Program-made: the position numbers and the translations under genes | Assembly: GCA_905182995.1 (NCBI GenBank) | Contig: CAJJDP010000003.1 | Coordinates: forward strand, 67,820 to 131,819 | Source: Paramecium octaurelia | Taxonomy: Eukaryota; Ciliophora; Oligohymenophorea; Peniculida; Parameciidae | Reading direction: 5' to 3' | DNA length: 64,000 bases | Notes under the pieces: model-generated | What the model was told of the DNA's origin: nothing | Database searches by the model: none | The model's input: only the letters and a program-made list of their open reading frames with translations | Shown here: positions 46,001 through 58,808 of the stretch, in pieces | How positions within the stretch are numbered: position 1 is the first letter of the stretch | Layout of the letters: each line of letters begins with the position of its first letter

Positions 46001-49000
46001 CCTTATTTCTGAGTCTATTGCTTCGGAAGAGATTATCAGATTTGATGAGTTTAATTACATTGCTTTTTCATAAGAGTTAATTTGCTTCAAAGTCAATACG
46101 AATAATTAATCTCTAATTTTCAATATATGAAGATCAAATGTAGACACTATGCTATGAAGGATATTTAAAATGATTTTTGATAAATGCCCAATATTCTACT
46201 TTTAATAAAATCGTTCAATCAATATTAGCTTCTAAATTAAATCAAAGATTTATAGATGGATTATCAATTTATTTTTACCCCTATTCAATTATAATTACTC
46301 CTCTAGATCTTCCAAAAATTCAATATTATTGAAAACATAATGTAATGTAATCAATATTTCTTCTAGATATAAATAAATGTATGAAATCAAATATTTATAT
46401 CTAATTGGATTGACTATTGTAACTTGATTAAAGAATGATAGGCTTTGACTAGATTTTAATTCAATAATGCATTCTAAGTCATCTAAAATTGTAATGAAAT
46501 CCACTTAAATAAATTATGTAACTACATCCCTTCCCTAGCAATAATAAAGCCTATTTGTGTATGCTCTTAAATATCTCTTCAATGGCCATACTTACTACGA
46601 CAAAGATAATAATTTAATAAGATCTGGAAATGTGTGAATCTTTCGACATTTTTTTTGATTAACCTTATGTTACTCTTCAACTAATTGACTGAACAGACCA
46701 AAAAATGTATACATATATGTAAGTTCTGGACTTATATCAATCTGAATCTGGTCCTTATTTAATCTTGCGTATTCTAATTAGTACTAATTGATATAATAGG
46801 AGACTTGATCTTCAGTTAGTATTAAATTTTCAATAATCGGCTCAGAGGATTATGATGTCACATCACTAAAACTTTATTCAGAGTTTTGAGTTGCCATAAT
46901 GTCAGAAGCTGCTAGATTCAAGCTTAGAATAAGATTTGCATATGTGTTTTCTTATAAGTTTTATAAGGTTAAAGTTTAGTTTTGTGGGATGTACGATGAA
47001 TTAAAAATTAGGATGATTCTCAAGAAGTCTAATAATTTTGATTTGTAGTAATTACTCAAAGGTTAACTATCACATTATTTGAGAACCATTTATAAAATGT
47101 TTGGAATCTCTCTTTAACTATAAATTAATGGTTTATTATTGGCAAATAAGGCTTTTAAGAAATCGATCATTCCAATGTTGTATTATAAATGAGGGTACAT
47201 GGATTCTTTATATTTGGACAAGGCTATTTTATTTTCCATGTGATTCCAAATTATTAATGTTAGATAATCATAACAAGCATGCAGTAATTTCCAATAAATT
47301 TCAGATAAGGAGGGAACAAATATTTTGATAAAATTTAGAATTGGAATATGTAATTCTTAGGCTATTAACAAAGATTGATGAAGTCTATAATTTAGTTCCC
47401 TTTCATGATAAATAATTCTAGACCTATTGTCAGGGTAATAATCTTCGTAATTCAAAGTGACTTATTACTTATTTTTGTCAAAATCTTTTTTTAAATACTT
47501 ATTCAATCTCTATAAATTTTAAATGAGACCAGCTTTCTAAGCTTCTTATTGATTCAGATTCCAGATGATATTTTATTTTTGAAATGTTGGACTATTTTCA
47601 TTATACATTTCTATGAAGTAGGAATCTGTCAAAATATCAAATTTATTGAAAATAAGAGAGCTCAATTCAGATAACTCTTATGTTTTTCCTGAAACCACAA
47701 TGATAATTTTTTCAAAATTTGAAATTAGTTCTTTTCTTTGTCCATAAGCTCTTTTCAAAATTTCAATAGAATATTTAGGCAATAGTGGATTTTCATAGAA
47801 AGACAATTCAGCAAATATCAATTCGAAAAATTCAACATCAGCCAAAGATCTTTTTTGTAATAGTAATTTAAATTTTGAAATCCAATTTTAAGGGTCATAA
47901 AATATCTTTTCCTCCTCTGTAGATTTCTTTTTTAATTTATCAGCAATAGATTTAGCATTTGGTTTTGAACTTTCACTAGTAAACAATGCTTTAATTTTGG
48001 TATTCGATTTGATGTTTCTACTACTACCTTATTGTTTTTATTCGATATTTTCTATGATCTTTAATTCAATCAATAGAGTTTTTAACAGTTTGGCTGCTTC
48101 AAAAACTCTTAAATTAGCTTCAAAGTCAAATATCTTTTGAATTATTTCACAAGCCAATTACTTACATGAAATTTTAACACTATTCGATTCTGATAATCTT
48201 GTTGCTTTGAGTTTGTGATCAATAAAACTCTGTACGTAGGTCCCCTATTAACTTGATAACATGGAATTTTCTTTCTCGTTTCCAAAGGAGAATTCATTTA
48301 TGCTACTACAAATTTGATACATGTAATTTAAAATCTGTTCTATTTGATCCAAATTTACATAAAATCCAAAATCTAATTGGCATCCTATTATTTTCAATAT
48401 TTCTTAAAGAGTTCTTTGAAATTCAATGTTTTTCCACAAATTCTTATTTTTCTCCAACTGTACTAAAACAAATAAATTAAACTCTTATAAGGGATGATTA
48501 GCATCTATTACTTCTGCAAATTGAGGATATTCATCATCTAATGCTGAAAATATCTGGACTCTTTTGATTCTCTTAACTTTTTCAAATGGGACATTATCTA
48601 TGTAAGCATATCTGATTAATTTTAAAATTGGTCTCATGATGCTAAACCTGGAGTTCTTTTCTGCTTCTACTAAGATTTTCAATAACACTTATAAGGGAAA
48701 ATTATCATCCACATATTTTTTTGCTTATTTATTCCTCTTCATACAAATATCACCTAATAAATCAAAATAACTTTGAAAATAATTCCATTATTAAAATGAA
48801 TCAACTTTTTGACTTTCTCTATAAAATTCTTCAAATGTCCTAAATTTATTTACTTTTTAGATTGGACATAAAACTTATAATTATTGTTGTTCATCAATTT
48901 TAAATTGAAAACAAAAATCTAATATTAACACATAACTATACCAAATCCAATTTTAAGAAAAAATTGTTACAATACTAAGGACTGATTCTCTTTAACAGGC

Positions 49001-51143
49001 AAGCCGTTGGAAACACAAATGGAACTTAAAATTTTTAAGTATTTTTCATGAGGAACTTGAGATCCGATAATTTCAATGATCCTAATGACAAGGTTTTAAT
49101 TTAAGAATTTTTTTATAGCCTAAACATTGTTGTCCAATATTTCAGCTAAGAACCTTTGGATATATGGTTCACTCACCATTATATATTAATGAAGATACAT
49201 TTCCATCCATTAGGAGGCGTAAGTTTTGTTAGCATTATTATTCTAAATTAATTTAGTAAGTAATGAGTAAGTTTCTGAAAATAATGTCTTTATGAGTTAT
49301 TTCTGATGTTTCCAAAATAAAAGCTTCTTTGTTCCAGACTTATAACATAAAGAATATAAGATTTCAATCAAAATTTCTATATAATACAATTCTTTCATTA
49401 TTATTTATCTCCTGGAGTTAACAAATGCATCTACTTCTTCATCTTATTCTTCATCAATTTCCATATTAATGATGAATTTGCTTAAGCCAGCTAACAATTT
49501 TTCTATCTATTTAATTTATTCTAAATTAGCCATAGAAGCAAAGTATTGATGATTGACTTTAAGTGCTCCAGAGAAATTAATCAAATATTCCAAAGCTGAA
49601 AATGCTTAAATAAGTTCTGTCTTGTAATTACAGTCAACTCTCTTAATAATAAAAGCATCTGTTGTTTTTTTCCCCTTAAAAGCAGTTTTGAATAGATTCT
49701 CCTCTGTTTGTGTATGCTTATTAAAAAACCCACCCAGAGAACTAATATCTTTAATTTGACCAAAGGATTGTTGAGTATGATGTTGATTCAATTTAATTAA
49801 GGTTAAGGTGTTGTCATCATGAACCAAATTAACATACGAGCCATCAATGAATTCTTAATCGTGATTATTAGCTAATTGCAAATCAATTGGAGTTCCTATT
49901 TCATCAATAAAGGCTTAAATGCAATCATCATCATCCAACCTTTCTGCACATTTGATTAGCTTTCCAGTTAAGTAATGTCTAAGCAATATAGTCTAATAGA
50001 TGTGTTTGTTCCTTTTTTATTATGTCAATTAGCCAACATAAGGACCTGCTCCAGCTGCAACGTTGGCAGATGTTCTTCCAGAAGATTGAATAGCACCAGG
50101 TAGTCCAATTAAAGAGAGTGGCAGAGATACCTTTGTAGCCAAAACAGAGGGGAGTCTTGTAATTATTGGCTTGGATTAAAATTAGGGAACCGTTTATTAG
50201 CATTTTTATTCATTCTTCTCCTAAGTGAATGTTATTTCCCATAAGCAATCTATAGGCACTTAAGTCTTTTGATCAATCTATTTCAATGCTAATGAATTCT
50301 TTCTTAAATCTATGCAAAGATAGGAATTGTTTTGAGTAAAATTGAAGACGCATAGGTCTCTGTCTTATATTAGATTAGATGGTTGGATATATTCCTCGTA
50401 TGATTGATATTGATCTATTTTCCAACTGCTTGTTGAATTATGACTTATTATTAATTCGTATCTATGCGATTCATTTGAAAGTCCCTTTAGATCTGGTCTT
50501 AAATCAGACAAGGGAGGCTTGTGATCCAATTACACAGGAGCCTTTAAACTCTTTTCTAACCAAAATTTTGATGAATCTGAAAGTATTTTGACTTACTCTT
50601 TGGTTTAAATCGGTCTCCCTGTTTTTTAATGACTTTTACAAGCCTCTAATTTGAAGATGATGTTGCTTGATAAATAAGGTTGGAGTTTAATTTTGAATGA
50701 GTCACTTCTTTGATCACTGCATTCATCTGAGGATACTAAATAATACCCAGATTCAATGTGCTTAAAAATTGCTTCAGCTCTATTCTAAGATAATCTGATA
50801 CCCAAAATATAGTTCTTCATTCATTTTGTTTTCAATCATCGCTAAAAATTATTCCTTTTCTGATTTTACTCTATATAGCAATCCTTTATTTCTGTTCCTT
50901 TCATGTAGTACAAATATTTACTTTGTTTTGTAATACTCATCGTGAATCTCAAAGCTCCCTCTTGGTAAAAGTTAAAATAGGCCTTCTCTGTAATTATTCA
51001 AATCATTCAGATCTTCGTAAGTTTGATAATACACTGCCTTGTCAAAGAATCTAATCTTAATTCCACACTCGTTTACCCTTTGGCTGAAATGAATCCTTAT
51101 CCCCCACTATCAGTTTTTCCCTGAATACGCACTATGGAGCCAT
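43048..51143 (-). CDS. Intracellular calcium-release channel, IP3-receptor/ryanodine-receptor family
   Basis: An 8.1-kb gene for a channel of roughly 2500 residues. The C-terminus is diagnostic: hydrophobic membrane segments near 43.6-44.2 kb, a pore region, then GIMIDTFAELRDQRQKIEED, NKCFICAASRTDLEK (the zinc-binding Cys-x-x-Cys of IP3 receptors), FDEHTHQLHYMWNY and a final coiled coil. The middle has RIH-type text (NSRFSIMRPILKLIRYAYID near 48.6 kb). The N-terminal part near 49.6 kb has KTTDAFIIKRVD, as in the IP3-binding core, and beta-trefoil-like text near 50.6-51.1 kb. Pore filter reads GVIGN instead of GGGVGD. Start ATG 51141-51143. Paramecium is known to have an expanded family of such channels. 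Many short introns, not all traced. Confidence 0.88.
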
Positions 51144-51520
51144 ATTTTAAATTTTATTATGGTTTCATTCAAAATTACTATAATAATAATAATTATAATA
51201 TTCTGTCAAAATATTCAATCAAATATATCTGTACTTATGTCTGCATAACTAACGTTGATATTAAATAGCTGTGCTTTCCCTCTGTTGATAATTTGTAAAA
51301 CACAAAATTCTTAAGAATATCCATTAAATTTAATTACATTGTAGAATACTATTTCAAAAAATTATGCATAATTTAATTATCCTCTGGAATCCTAATAAAT
51401 ATAATTTCCAGGATTATGGTTTAGTTATAATTTTAGAGACTGTGGAAATATATAAAGTATTATATATCTTAACGAGAAATATTCTCAAATAAAAAGTTCT
51501 GGATATCAATTAAAAGTAAG
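51144..51520. other. Divergent intergenic region, 377 bp
   Basis: Between the starts of the calcium-channel gene and the 226-aa gene. Should contain both promoters; no motif recognised. Confidence 0.5.
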
Positions 51521-52269
51521 ATGAAAGTTAAATATAGGGAATATTTATTAGCAAGAGCAGAGAAACTAATTGAGAGAGTAGATTTGAAGGCATTGAAGGT
51601 TCATCAAATCCTAAGCAAGTTTGTATCAATGATAATTGGGTTAATGGTCTTAATAGTTCAGCCAATTGGAATACAAAAATTTGAATTGTTTGATAATTTT
51701 GAATATAATAGAAAGTGAGATCAGTATAATTAACTTGATGTGAATTATAATATATAGAGAATGATGAAGCCATAGGATCAAATTAATGGGAAAATATTTT
51801 AGGGAATTAGGGAACTTACAATACAAAAGTGTTATAAATGGAAAGTTCAACAAATCTTACATTATAATTGGAGAATGTTTTACATCACCCTAATTATGTT
51901 GCTTGTTCATACTTTACATACAAATACATCGCTTAACTTATGTTGCAAGAAAAAGATAAACTAAAATTAAATTTAGAATAAATATTATATAACCTCAGGA
52001 AGAGAAGGTAGCCTAATTGTTGGTTTCACATTTTATATAGGAAATAACGAAAAGAGGAGAGTATTTAGTATAGGTTACATATCAAGAGAGAAGACATAAG
52101 TGAAATAAGAAAGGAGTATAGACCATAATTTGAGTTTTATTTTAAAGAATAATTGAGATTATCATCTTATAAAATTATATCTAAATTAATATCTAGGAGG
52201 GTAATGAAAGGTTTCCAGATTAGGGATTAGCAGATAGACATCCGAGTCTACTTGAAAATTTACTGGTGA
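51521..52269 (+). CDS. Hypothetical 226-aa protein, helical
   Basis: ATG 51521; two inferred 34-nt introns (51623-51656 and 51724-51757) leave 227 codons to TGA 52267-52269. Without them the frames break, and with them the text is uniformly protein-like: AEKLIERVDLKALKVHQILS, then KNDEAIGSNQWENILGNQ, then a Lys/Arg/Tyr-rich helical C-terminal half (EYRPQFEFYFKEQLRLSSYK). No family recognised. Introns of 34 nt are at the long end for this genome. Confidence 0.6.
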
Positions 52270-52317
52270 GTGTTAGATGTATTTATTTAACTATCATAAA
52301 ATTAATAAATAAAAATT

Positions 52318-52930
52318 ATGTACGAAAATGATAATACAGATACTGCAGATAGTCATTATAAAGTAAATAATGAATAAATAAAGAATGAGGAATTGATAGA
52401 AGAGTTACAAAAGTATTGGCGATTAGTGATAAATCATATGGGATCTGACTACTAGCATCTATTAAAATTGTCGAGCGATTCAGATGCGTTAGAATTAGTG
52501 TAATCACTGATGATTTTGGAAGATATACGATATAATGATTAGAAAGTTCCATAAAATCATGATTTGGAAAATGAAATAATGCTATTTAGACAATAAATTA
52601 CAAATCAAAAAAATGAATTGGAATCTAAAACCAAACTCATAAATGAGTTATTATAAAAGCAAACTTAATTACAGGAGTAAAATTAAGAAATGCTCTTACA
52701 GTTGATAAAAAAAGAGGAGGAAAATTCCAGTAAAATTGCTCAACTTCAAAAAGAAATGAAAATCAATAACAGAATTTAGCATCGGATTCCATCACAATTA
52801 TCATCTGCTCGTCTGCCAAATTAACAGTATAGTTAATCTCTGAAAAGTTCTCCTTAGCCAAGAGAATTCAGATAACTAAGCAATTATTATTCAACAACAT
52901 TGAGTAAGTTAATAAAAGTTTCAGGAACTC

Positions 52931-52964
<34 letters not shown>

Positions 52965-52998
52965 AACTAAAAATAATAGCAATATCGTTTATTAGTGA
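52318..52998 (+). CDS. Coiled-coil protein with poly-Asn tract, 226 aa
   Basis: Intronless frame, ATG 52318 to TGA 52996-52998. The N-terminal 80 residues are acidic and helical (ELIEELQKYWRLVINHMGSD), residues about 85-155 form a coiled coil (LFRQQITNQKNELESKTKLI), and the tail is Ser/Gln/Arg-rich with ten consecutive Asn. No family recognised. Confidence 0.7.
52933..52962 (+). repeat. (AAT)10 microsatellite coding poly-Asn
   Basis: Ten perfect AAT triplets in frame in the 226-aa gene. Pure codon repetition suggests recent slippage; length variation between strains is likely. Confidence 0.95.
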
Positions 52999-53073
52999 AG
53001 AAATGCTTTGATAACTATAAATTTTTTTCTTCTGATAAATTAATTGTCTCATATGAATTACAAAACTAATGAA

Positions 53074-53863
53074 TCAATCTAATTTAATATTTTTAAAATC
53101 CCCTTTCTTAGTTGGCATCTCATATGGTCTAGCCTCAATATTTTCAGTAGGAGGTCTAATCCCCTAGAAAATATATAGAATTAAAGATACTACCTTATTA
53201 GATTACTTGGTCCCAATAGCAGTTTTCTTGTTATTAAATTCTCTCCATTTATTAACCCTATCATCTCTGGTCTTCTCCCACTCCTCCTCAGTCAATATCT
53301 TATACTATTCCAACATTTTCCTTCTTTCATACTCATCTAATTTGTATCTCTTTTATGATTACTCCAATCTCATAAGATGTTATTTTCTGTCTTCTATTTC
53401 GCTAAATAGATTCTTGCATTATTTTTAGAAATCACTCTCGAAAGTATCAGCTTAAAATTAAATTCAAAATTCTACGTGGCAAAGGAGCAACTCCAGTTTT
53501 TTCTCTTCTCTTGTTTTCCCTGAGTCTTTCGAATTCAGTCTTCTCCCTGGCTTCTCTCATAATTCTAATGTAAACCTTTCTCTTCTCAGGCTCCATCAAA
53601 GTTTTGTATGCTTAATCGACTATTTACCAACAGTCTTTAGCTCTAGGATCTTGACATTTGTCTGGATGTAATAATTTAGAGAAAGAGTTAAACATTTTCT
53701 TGATATCTTCATCTGTAGCTTCCATTCCCAAATACAGCACATCAAAAGGGTTATAGAAGGTTTCTGATGATAGTCTCTCCAATTCCTCGTCAACCTTTAA
53801 TACCTTCTTCAGAATTGGTTAAAATGGATTTTTTAGTGCATGGTTGATTTCCTATTATTACAT
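53074..53863 (-). CDS. DNAJC8/SPF31-like spliceosome-associated J-domain protein
   Basis: Introns at 53451-53475 and 53164-53193 leave 244 residues. The J domain includes NPFDVLYLGMEATDEDIKKM and KLLHPDKCQD, with the essential HPD intact. The C-terminal half is a Glu/Lys/Arg-rich helix with EEEWEKTRDDRVNKWREF, which is the DNAJC8 signature, ending in GIRPPTENIEARPYEMPTKK. DNAJC8 associates with splicing complexes and Hsp70. Start ATG 53861-53863 was preferred because an upstream ATG at 53917 needs an out-of-frame leader. The 30-nt intron is 3n without TGA. Confidence 0.85.
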
Positions 53864-53906
53864 AAATTATAAATAAATTATTTAACGGATGATTTCTTTT
53901 ATGGTA
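53864..53906. promoter_or_regulatory. 37-43-bp gap between divergent start codons
   Basis: Separates the DNAJC8-like ATG from the ATG of the Q/N-rich gene (53901 or 53907). Bidirectional promoter inferred from spacing. Confidence 0.45.
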
Positions 53907-56900
53907 ATGTCCAACATGCTATCGGAACAATTAAAAACTCAATACAAGAGTAAATCAGTCTATTGGAGACAGGAAAAAGAAAAACTACTTCAAACTTTTC
54001 AGCCAAGGCAAAATAACTCGTAATCATAGTAAAGATCAAGAACTAGTGAAAGAAAAAGCATTATACGTAACTTAGTGGATTCACTCTATAATCAAGGAAC
54101 TCCTGAAAAGAACAAATCAATTTATTATCATTTCTAGTCCCAAATTACCTAATAAAAATAACAGTAACAATGTTAAAGTTCTGCCAAAAAATAACATACT
54201 GACGAATTGACCTTGTCTACTATTATCAACAAATATTAAAAATAAGTTGAAAATTGTAATTAAAAATAAGTAGTATACGATCCAATGGCTGTATAAATCA
54301 TAGAATCATTTTAAGAACTCAAAAAGAGGTCTGCAAAAAAGTAAGAATTACAAAAATGTTAATCCGATTAGAAAATCATTGAAAATAGTGCACACAAATA
54401 GAATATATTCAGTAGAATTAATCAAATTAGAGAATTTATTGATTAGTAATTAGGAACTAATGCTGATGAATCTAATAAAGATATTAAATATGAAAGTTAG
54501 TATCAATCAGATGTTGATCAAAGTTCAGGTAATTTGAGAAACAAATCAGTCGAATTTAGGCAGTTCTTGGATTAGAGAGTCAGTGTTGGAAGAGATTCTA
54601 CAAACAACAGATTGAATCACAGAATTAATAGGCTTCGTTCTATAAGAAGTTGTTCAACATTGGATGTTGGAATTTAAGTTTCATTATAAGATGAAAATTT
54701 AATGCAATAAAATTCCTAAAGATAAAAACAATAACAATAAGAAAGTTATTAATAATTTAATGATTAAAATAATTCTTAAAATTATCCATAAAATTATTAA
54801 TAATTAAAAACTGATAGAACCAACAAATCAAGAAGAAACAATTAAGAACAATACGAAGTTTAAAATACATAATAATAAACATCGCCTTAATAATCACATA
54901 ATCCATACTATTAGGTGGAATAATCGGTTACATCAGAATATTAATTACCTCTATAGTAAATGTTGTAACAACAGTATTAGAATGAGGATTCCATATAAAA
55001 ATCTAAGAATTCCGGAAGAATGAGTAGAAGGAGTGAGTTCCTATAAAAGGCAAGATATTCCACAAATGTAAATGAAGAGAATAAGGAGAGATTCTCTGTT
55101 AATATTGAAGAAATCAAGAAAGAAAGATTTTCAGAAAATGAGAGATTCTCTGTAACCTCAAATGAAATTAACGGTAAGGATGGAATCTTGGCCAATTTAG
55201 ATTTTAACAAAGAAAGATTTTCAGTAAGATCAAATGACTAGTACGCTTAAAATAAGGTTAGAAATTCAATTCAATCCAATTTCGAGGAAGATTTTAAGGA
55301 CAAATTAATACTGAAATTGAATAAGGATGATGCGACATTTCCAACTTAACTCAAATGTACAAATAAGGAAAATGTTGGAGACCCTTCCACATATATATCA
55401 AAAATAAATAAAAACGAATAAGAGAATAAATTAGGAGAAAGGGTGGAGAGCAAGCTAAATACTATTGAAATTCCAAAGATTATACAAGCATTAAATTTTG
55501 ATAACATTGAATTGAGTAAACCTTGTTCAGGCACTCAAATTTCAGTAGATACAAATAGATTCCAACTTGAAATCTAACAAATTATGGAAAAGCAGAATGA
55601 AACTTAAGATGTCTAATTGAAATAAAACGAGCTCATTAATATTTAACAAGATTTTGCTTTGACCAGCAATAGATCTTAGTTGTCAGTTCCAATCACAGAA
55701 CCAACTTATATTCAATAAAATAACTAGATCAATACAAATTTTATAAGGGTTGAAGAAGAGATTGAAGCAGGCTAACCAGATATTAGGATAATTGAAAATG
55801 CCACAGGCATTACAGAATGTAATCTATAATATTCAGAAGATACAGCAAACTTAAGAATTCCCACTTAGATTAGTAATAATGAAGAAGTCAAATTTAAGCC
55901 AGATTCTTATGTAACTTGTGATATTTAATTCTAATAGATTAAACAGGATTATCAACAGTTAAATTAATTATAATCAACGTAATCAAATTAGATGAATTAA
56001 TCATCTTTTGAGTAATGGCTATCATAAACTGATTAAAACAAGAGAATATTTAATTTTAATTGTTAATCATAATATTTTTAAAGAGAGAAATGTGATCATA
56101 GCACATAAATTAACAAAAGTGAATCTGATTCAGATGAAGAAATTCAGTTCATTAAGAAAAAATAATAGAAATGTCAATTTAATTAAGGAGTTACATTGTT
56201 AGTTAGAAAAATCACATCCATTTTAAAAATTAGACAAATCAAATCATTCTATGAAATTAAAGAGTATTCTCTACATCAATCTCAATAATAATAACAATAA
56301 TAGTTACAATAATTTAAATCCTCTTAACACACTTACCAATCTCCAATTGAGTCACAATACTCGTCTTAGTTTTATTCATAGTAATAATCATTGACATCGC
56401 TTCCCATGCCTTCAACATAGACTTAGTTTGATTTCGCCCCTTAAGCATCCAAAGAATAGGCAGCTTAAGAGAAAATATCAAATCTATTGAAAACGATAAT
56501 TGAAGAAACAGGCTCAGACACATTGAGGATGTTGAAGAACAAATCTAATTTGTCTCCAGTTGCAAAGACTTCAGAGAAAAAAAGATTAAATAGCAGAAAC
56601 AATTCAAGATTAAGGATTTCCAAAAAATGCTCAACGGCTTCAATACTAACATCAATGTAATCTCCAGTCTAGGAGATAAATGATAGGATAAAGGTCAATT
56701 TTATTTAAGAAATGGGATTAGAATCACCAACCTAAAAACATACTGAGCATGCGGAATTACATGATTGCAGTAAATATTCATCATTTTATCTTAGGTCCAA
56801 TTGCTGAGCCTATGGAATTTTAGGATGTATCAGTTTTAATGAAATAACGGAGAGAGATGAAGTAAATTGCTGACTCCAATAATGGGAGCAACATTATAAA

Positions 56901-57045
56901 TAATAGTTACAATGATTAGAGACATTGCTAAATCTTGTCTCATCATATTGCAATTCAAAAAGCAAAGATTGCCAAAAAGTTCCAGCAAATTCATTATAAA
57001 ACAGCTGGGCAATAGTAATTTAGAAAAGAAAATTATTAAATTTGA
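53907..57045 (+). CDS. Giant Gln/Asn-rich disordered protein, 1037 aa
   Basis: A single 25-nt intron (56779-56803 region, GTAAATATTC...CTTAG) leaves 1038 codons from ATG 53907 (in-frame ATG also at 53901) to TGA 57043-57045. It is polar throughout with long Gln/Asn-rich runs, encoded largely by TAA/TAG/CAA, so the standard code would show more than a hundred false stops. Around 55083-55235 a KERFS motif recurs four times (NKERFSV, KERFSEN, NERFSVT). The C-terminal 90 residues are helical and basic (VLMKQRREMKQIADSN). No family recognised; prion-like composition could favour assemblies or condensates. Confidence 0.72.
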
Positions 57046-57066
57046 TTATTAATAAATTTTATATAA

Positions 57067-58764
57067 ATGAGATAAAAATTATAACTTAAAGGAGACACTT
57101 CACTTTCGTAATCAGCAATATAAAGAAGAAATTCAAATCAAAGATACAAGTCTCCAATCCAAGGAAGAAAATTATTTTTAAGTCATGTGATTTAGACTCC
57201 ATTAAGTTAATAATATGGATAGACTCAGCAATAATAATAATAACATCAACAGAACCAAATTATATAGGGAAGATCACATAGTCAATCTAATGTAGTATTT
57301 CAGGATGAGATTCCTTAGAAATGGCCAATAATACAATTGCCATTCCTAAAGAATACAGAGCCAACCATATTCTTCTAGTACCCTCCAGTCTGTGAGGATA
57401 AAAGACCTTTAGTGAATGCCAGACCTATGACAGAAGAGGAAATCAAGAAGTACTCATTAACATGCAAAGTGTTGGGGTCTGCTCCATATAAATGCGTATT
57501 AACCTCATTTGATTGGGCAGGCTTTAAAAGAATAGATGAAGATGACGAAGATGAGGAATGGAATGTGTAATGGGGAATTGGCAACAAAACAACTTTGAGA
57601 AACATGAATAGATTTTAAAAAATAAATCATTTCCCAGGATGTTGGAATATGGGTAGAAAAGATTTATTATGGTTAAATTTAAGTAAATTCAAAAGGAAAT
57701 ACCCTAAAGAATATAATTTTATTCCAAATACTTATTTATTGTAGTATGATTACGATAGGTTCATAATGGCCTAGGAAGCTGCTTAGAAGGATACGTTGTG
57801 GATTAAGAAACCTTGTGCAGATTCTAGAGGAAGAGGCATTACAATGGTGAGCAAGAAGTCAAAGGTTAAGAGAGACAAAAACTTTTTAATTATGGATTAC
57901 ATTTATAATCCTCATTTAATTAATGGATTCAAATATGATTTACGAGTCTATGTCTTAATATCATGCTTTGATCCCTTGAGAGTGTATATGTATAAGGATG
58001 GCCTGGTAAGATTTGCTACTCAGAAGTACTCTACAAATTCAAAGGATCTAACCAAGAGGTATATTCATTTGACCAATTTTGCTGTGAATAAACTATCACC
58101 CAATTTTGTAAAGAATTAAAACTCTTAAAAAGATGATGAAGGATCAAAATGGTCTCATCATGCCTATCGAAAAAAACTAGATGAATTAGGAGTTGATTCA
58201 AGAGAATTGTTCAATAGAATTAAAGATGTGGTGCTAAAAACTTGTATTGCAACAGAACCATTTATGTTGGATAGTAATGCCAAATCTCAAGAACACAGAT
58301 ATGGGTATTTTGAATTATATGGATTCGATGTACTCATTGATGAAAATCTTAAACCTTGGGTATTAGAGGTCAATGTGTCGCCATCTTTGAATTCCAGTTC
58401 GCCTCTAGATAAAAAGATTAAGACCTCTTTAATTTCAGATGTCTTACACCTTGTCGGAGTGCCGCTTTGGGATAAGAAGAATTACAAAATTTCATCCCCT
58501 CCCAAATATAATCAAAGGAATATAAAAGAAATCCCAAATATCAACACTTCCAATTGCTTGAATAAGTTATCGTAGAATGATTTCAATATGCTCATTCAAA
58601 CTGTGGAAGAGGTTAAAAGAAGAGGGAAGAACTTTTCATGCATATTTCCAAACCCTAAAACTATTCACTAATATATGGATCTATTTGAATTTCCTAGATA
58701 TAATAATAAACTGATTGAACGCTTTTATCAAGACAGATGTAATTGGTTGTCTAGATTTAATTGA
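57067..58764 (+). CDS. Tubulin tyrosine ligase-like (TTLL) enzyme, probable polyglutamylase
   Basis: Adds amino acids (usually glutamate) to tubulin tails in cilia and cortex. Intronless, 565 residues, ATG 57067, 21 bp after the preceding stop. The first 90 residues are Gln-rich. The TTL domain shows CKVLGSAPYKCVLTSFDW, NHFPGCWNMGRKDLLWLN, WIKKPCADSRGRGI (ATP-binding), FKYDLRVYVLISCFDP, YIHLTNFAVNK, and the catalytic end GYFELYGFDVLIDENLKPW followed by LEVNVSPSLNS. This set is closest to TTLL4/TTLL5-type glutamylases rather than tyrosine ligase itself. Confidence 0.93.
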
Positions 58765-58808
58765 TTATAATATGAAATTCATTTGTTATCTATTGAATTA
58801 ATATATTA

